Source of the DNA: Terriglobia bacterium
GTDB lineage: Bacteria; Acidobacteriota; Terriglobia; Acidiferrales; UBA7541
Length of the DNA: 64,000 bases
Direction: 5' to 3'
Assembly (NCBI GenBank): GCA_020073705.1
Contig: JAIQES010000023.1
Coordinates: forward strand, 1 to 64,000
This document shows positions 63,689-64,000 of this stretch, piece by piece (the first letter of the stretch is position 1; each line of letters starts with the position of its first letter). The position numbers and the translations under genes are program-made. The notes under the pieces were generated by a model. That model was not told the origin of the DNA, made no database searches, and was given only the letters and a program-made list of their open reading frames with translations.

Positions 63689-63988
63689 TCAACCTGGCTG
63701 TCTGCGCGCCAGCATTTTCTCGGCTGCCAAGAACCTGCAACAACCGAAATCTACCTCATTCCGAGGCCGCTGATTTCGATATCGGCACGATCGGCCCCGT
63801 TCCAGAAACAATGGTGGTTCGCGTGCGAAGCCGGCAGCTCCTGGCGCACCCGCCGAGATAATATCACCCAGCCCCAGAGTCGCGATGCCCCAAACAGAAG
63901 TCTCGGCAAGATCGGCCTGCTCGATCCATTCGATGGCGGCGGTTATATTCTCGGCCCTGCATTTACTGAGTACGATCGGCAGACGGAC
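63689..63988 (-). pseudogene. Fumarylacetoacetate-hydrolase C-terminal fragment, frameshifted
   Basis: The leftward frame reads TLGLGDIISAGAPGAAGFAR and EPPLFL, matching the end of fumarylacetoacetate-hydrolase-type enzymes (TLxPGDVIxTGTPxGVGxxRxPPxFL). The following GDxxEVEIxGLG strand is found only in another frame (ADIEISGLGMR), so a frameshift lies near 63815. An in-frame TAG at 63989-63991 lies just upstream. It may be a decayed gene or poor sequence at the window edge. Confidence 0.45.
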
Positions 63989-64000
63989 CTACTCACCCAT

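Noticed and set aside
63885-64000. Rightward protein-like frame with DPFDGGGYILGPAFTEYD
   Set aside because: It is antisense to a better-supported fumarylacetoacetate-hydrolase end, and too short to judge at the window edge.

Overview
The window is a moderately GC-rich chromosomal segment of a Gram-negative bacterium, most likely an uncultured member of the Acidobacteriota. The evidence is family content and protein style, not a marker gene: a TonB-dependent receptor with an N-terminal carboxypeptidase-regulatory-like domain, an OtsA/DUF5752/TreT-like operon, a short ClpB-D2-like ATPase, a CnaB/haem-c/propeller secreted protein, Tat-exported hydrolases and an Rhs fossil. Heptose biosynthesis (HldD), TolC proteins and an RND pump show an outer membrane. 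No rRNA or tRNA gene, CRISPR array, intact IS or prophage was seen.

Layout. 1-5 kb: tail of a damaged nadK, then leftward lysA coupled to a GAF-GAF-SpoIIE phosphatase, deoC and hpt (nucleoside salvage). 5-7.4 kb: rightward TonB-like protein with a cut-off C-terminal domain, and hldD. 7.6-14 kb: leftward secreted cassette (amidohydrolase, metallo-beta-lactamase-fold hydrolase, NHL propeller protein, TonB receptor) with a perfect 30-bp palindrome between the last two. 14-18.4 kb: a trehalose-type operon whose OtsA is fused to a transmembrane sensor and HAMP segment. 18.7-27.4 kb: 3-methyladenine glycosylase, cytochrome c, YncE-like propeller, and a complete RND efflux set (tolC, adaptor, pump). 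27.7-29.5 kb: acyl-CoA synthetase. 29.5-42 kb: rightward one-carbon block, with hutU, a hutI fossil and ftcD/cyclodeaminase (formimino-folate from histidine), then gcvT-H-PA-PB (methylene-folate from glycine). Between these lie a secreted protein of unknown function, a small Cys-rich protein coupled to an RsbW-like ATPase, and a cytochrome/propeller protein.

42-54.5 kb: outer-membrane barrel, several terminators, a ClpB-like ATPase with an unknown 151-aa partner, an alkyltransferase-like protein, an ABC-2 exporter, ilvE, aquaporin, a MoxR/ChlI-type ATPase plus VWA pair, and a second TolC. 54.6-58.6 kb: an Rhs fossil and a two-gene molybdenum hydroxylase (Fe-S plus Mo chain, FAD chain). 58.8-61 kb: more AT-rich, mobile-looking patch with a DNA methyltransferase fused to an Mrr-like nuclease domain, an IS1-like fossil and a RAYT/REP-like element. 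61-64 kb: universal stress protein, membrane Fe-S oxidoreductase, and a broken fumarylacetoacetate-hydrolase end.

The best candidates for something undescribed are the membrane-sensor OtsA operon (14.1-18.4 kb), the methyltransferase-nuclease gene with a hairpin over its ribosome-binding site, the ClpB-D2-like ATPase with its partner, the 59-aa Cys-rich protein coupled to an anti-sigma-type ATPase, and the two closely spaced leftward terminators at 43.1-43.35 kb, which may end a small RNA.
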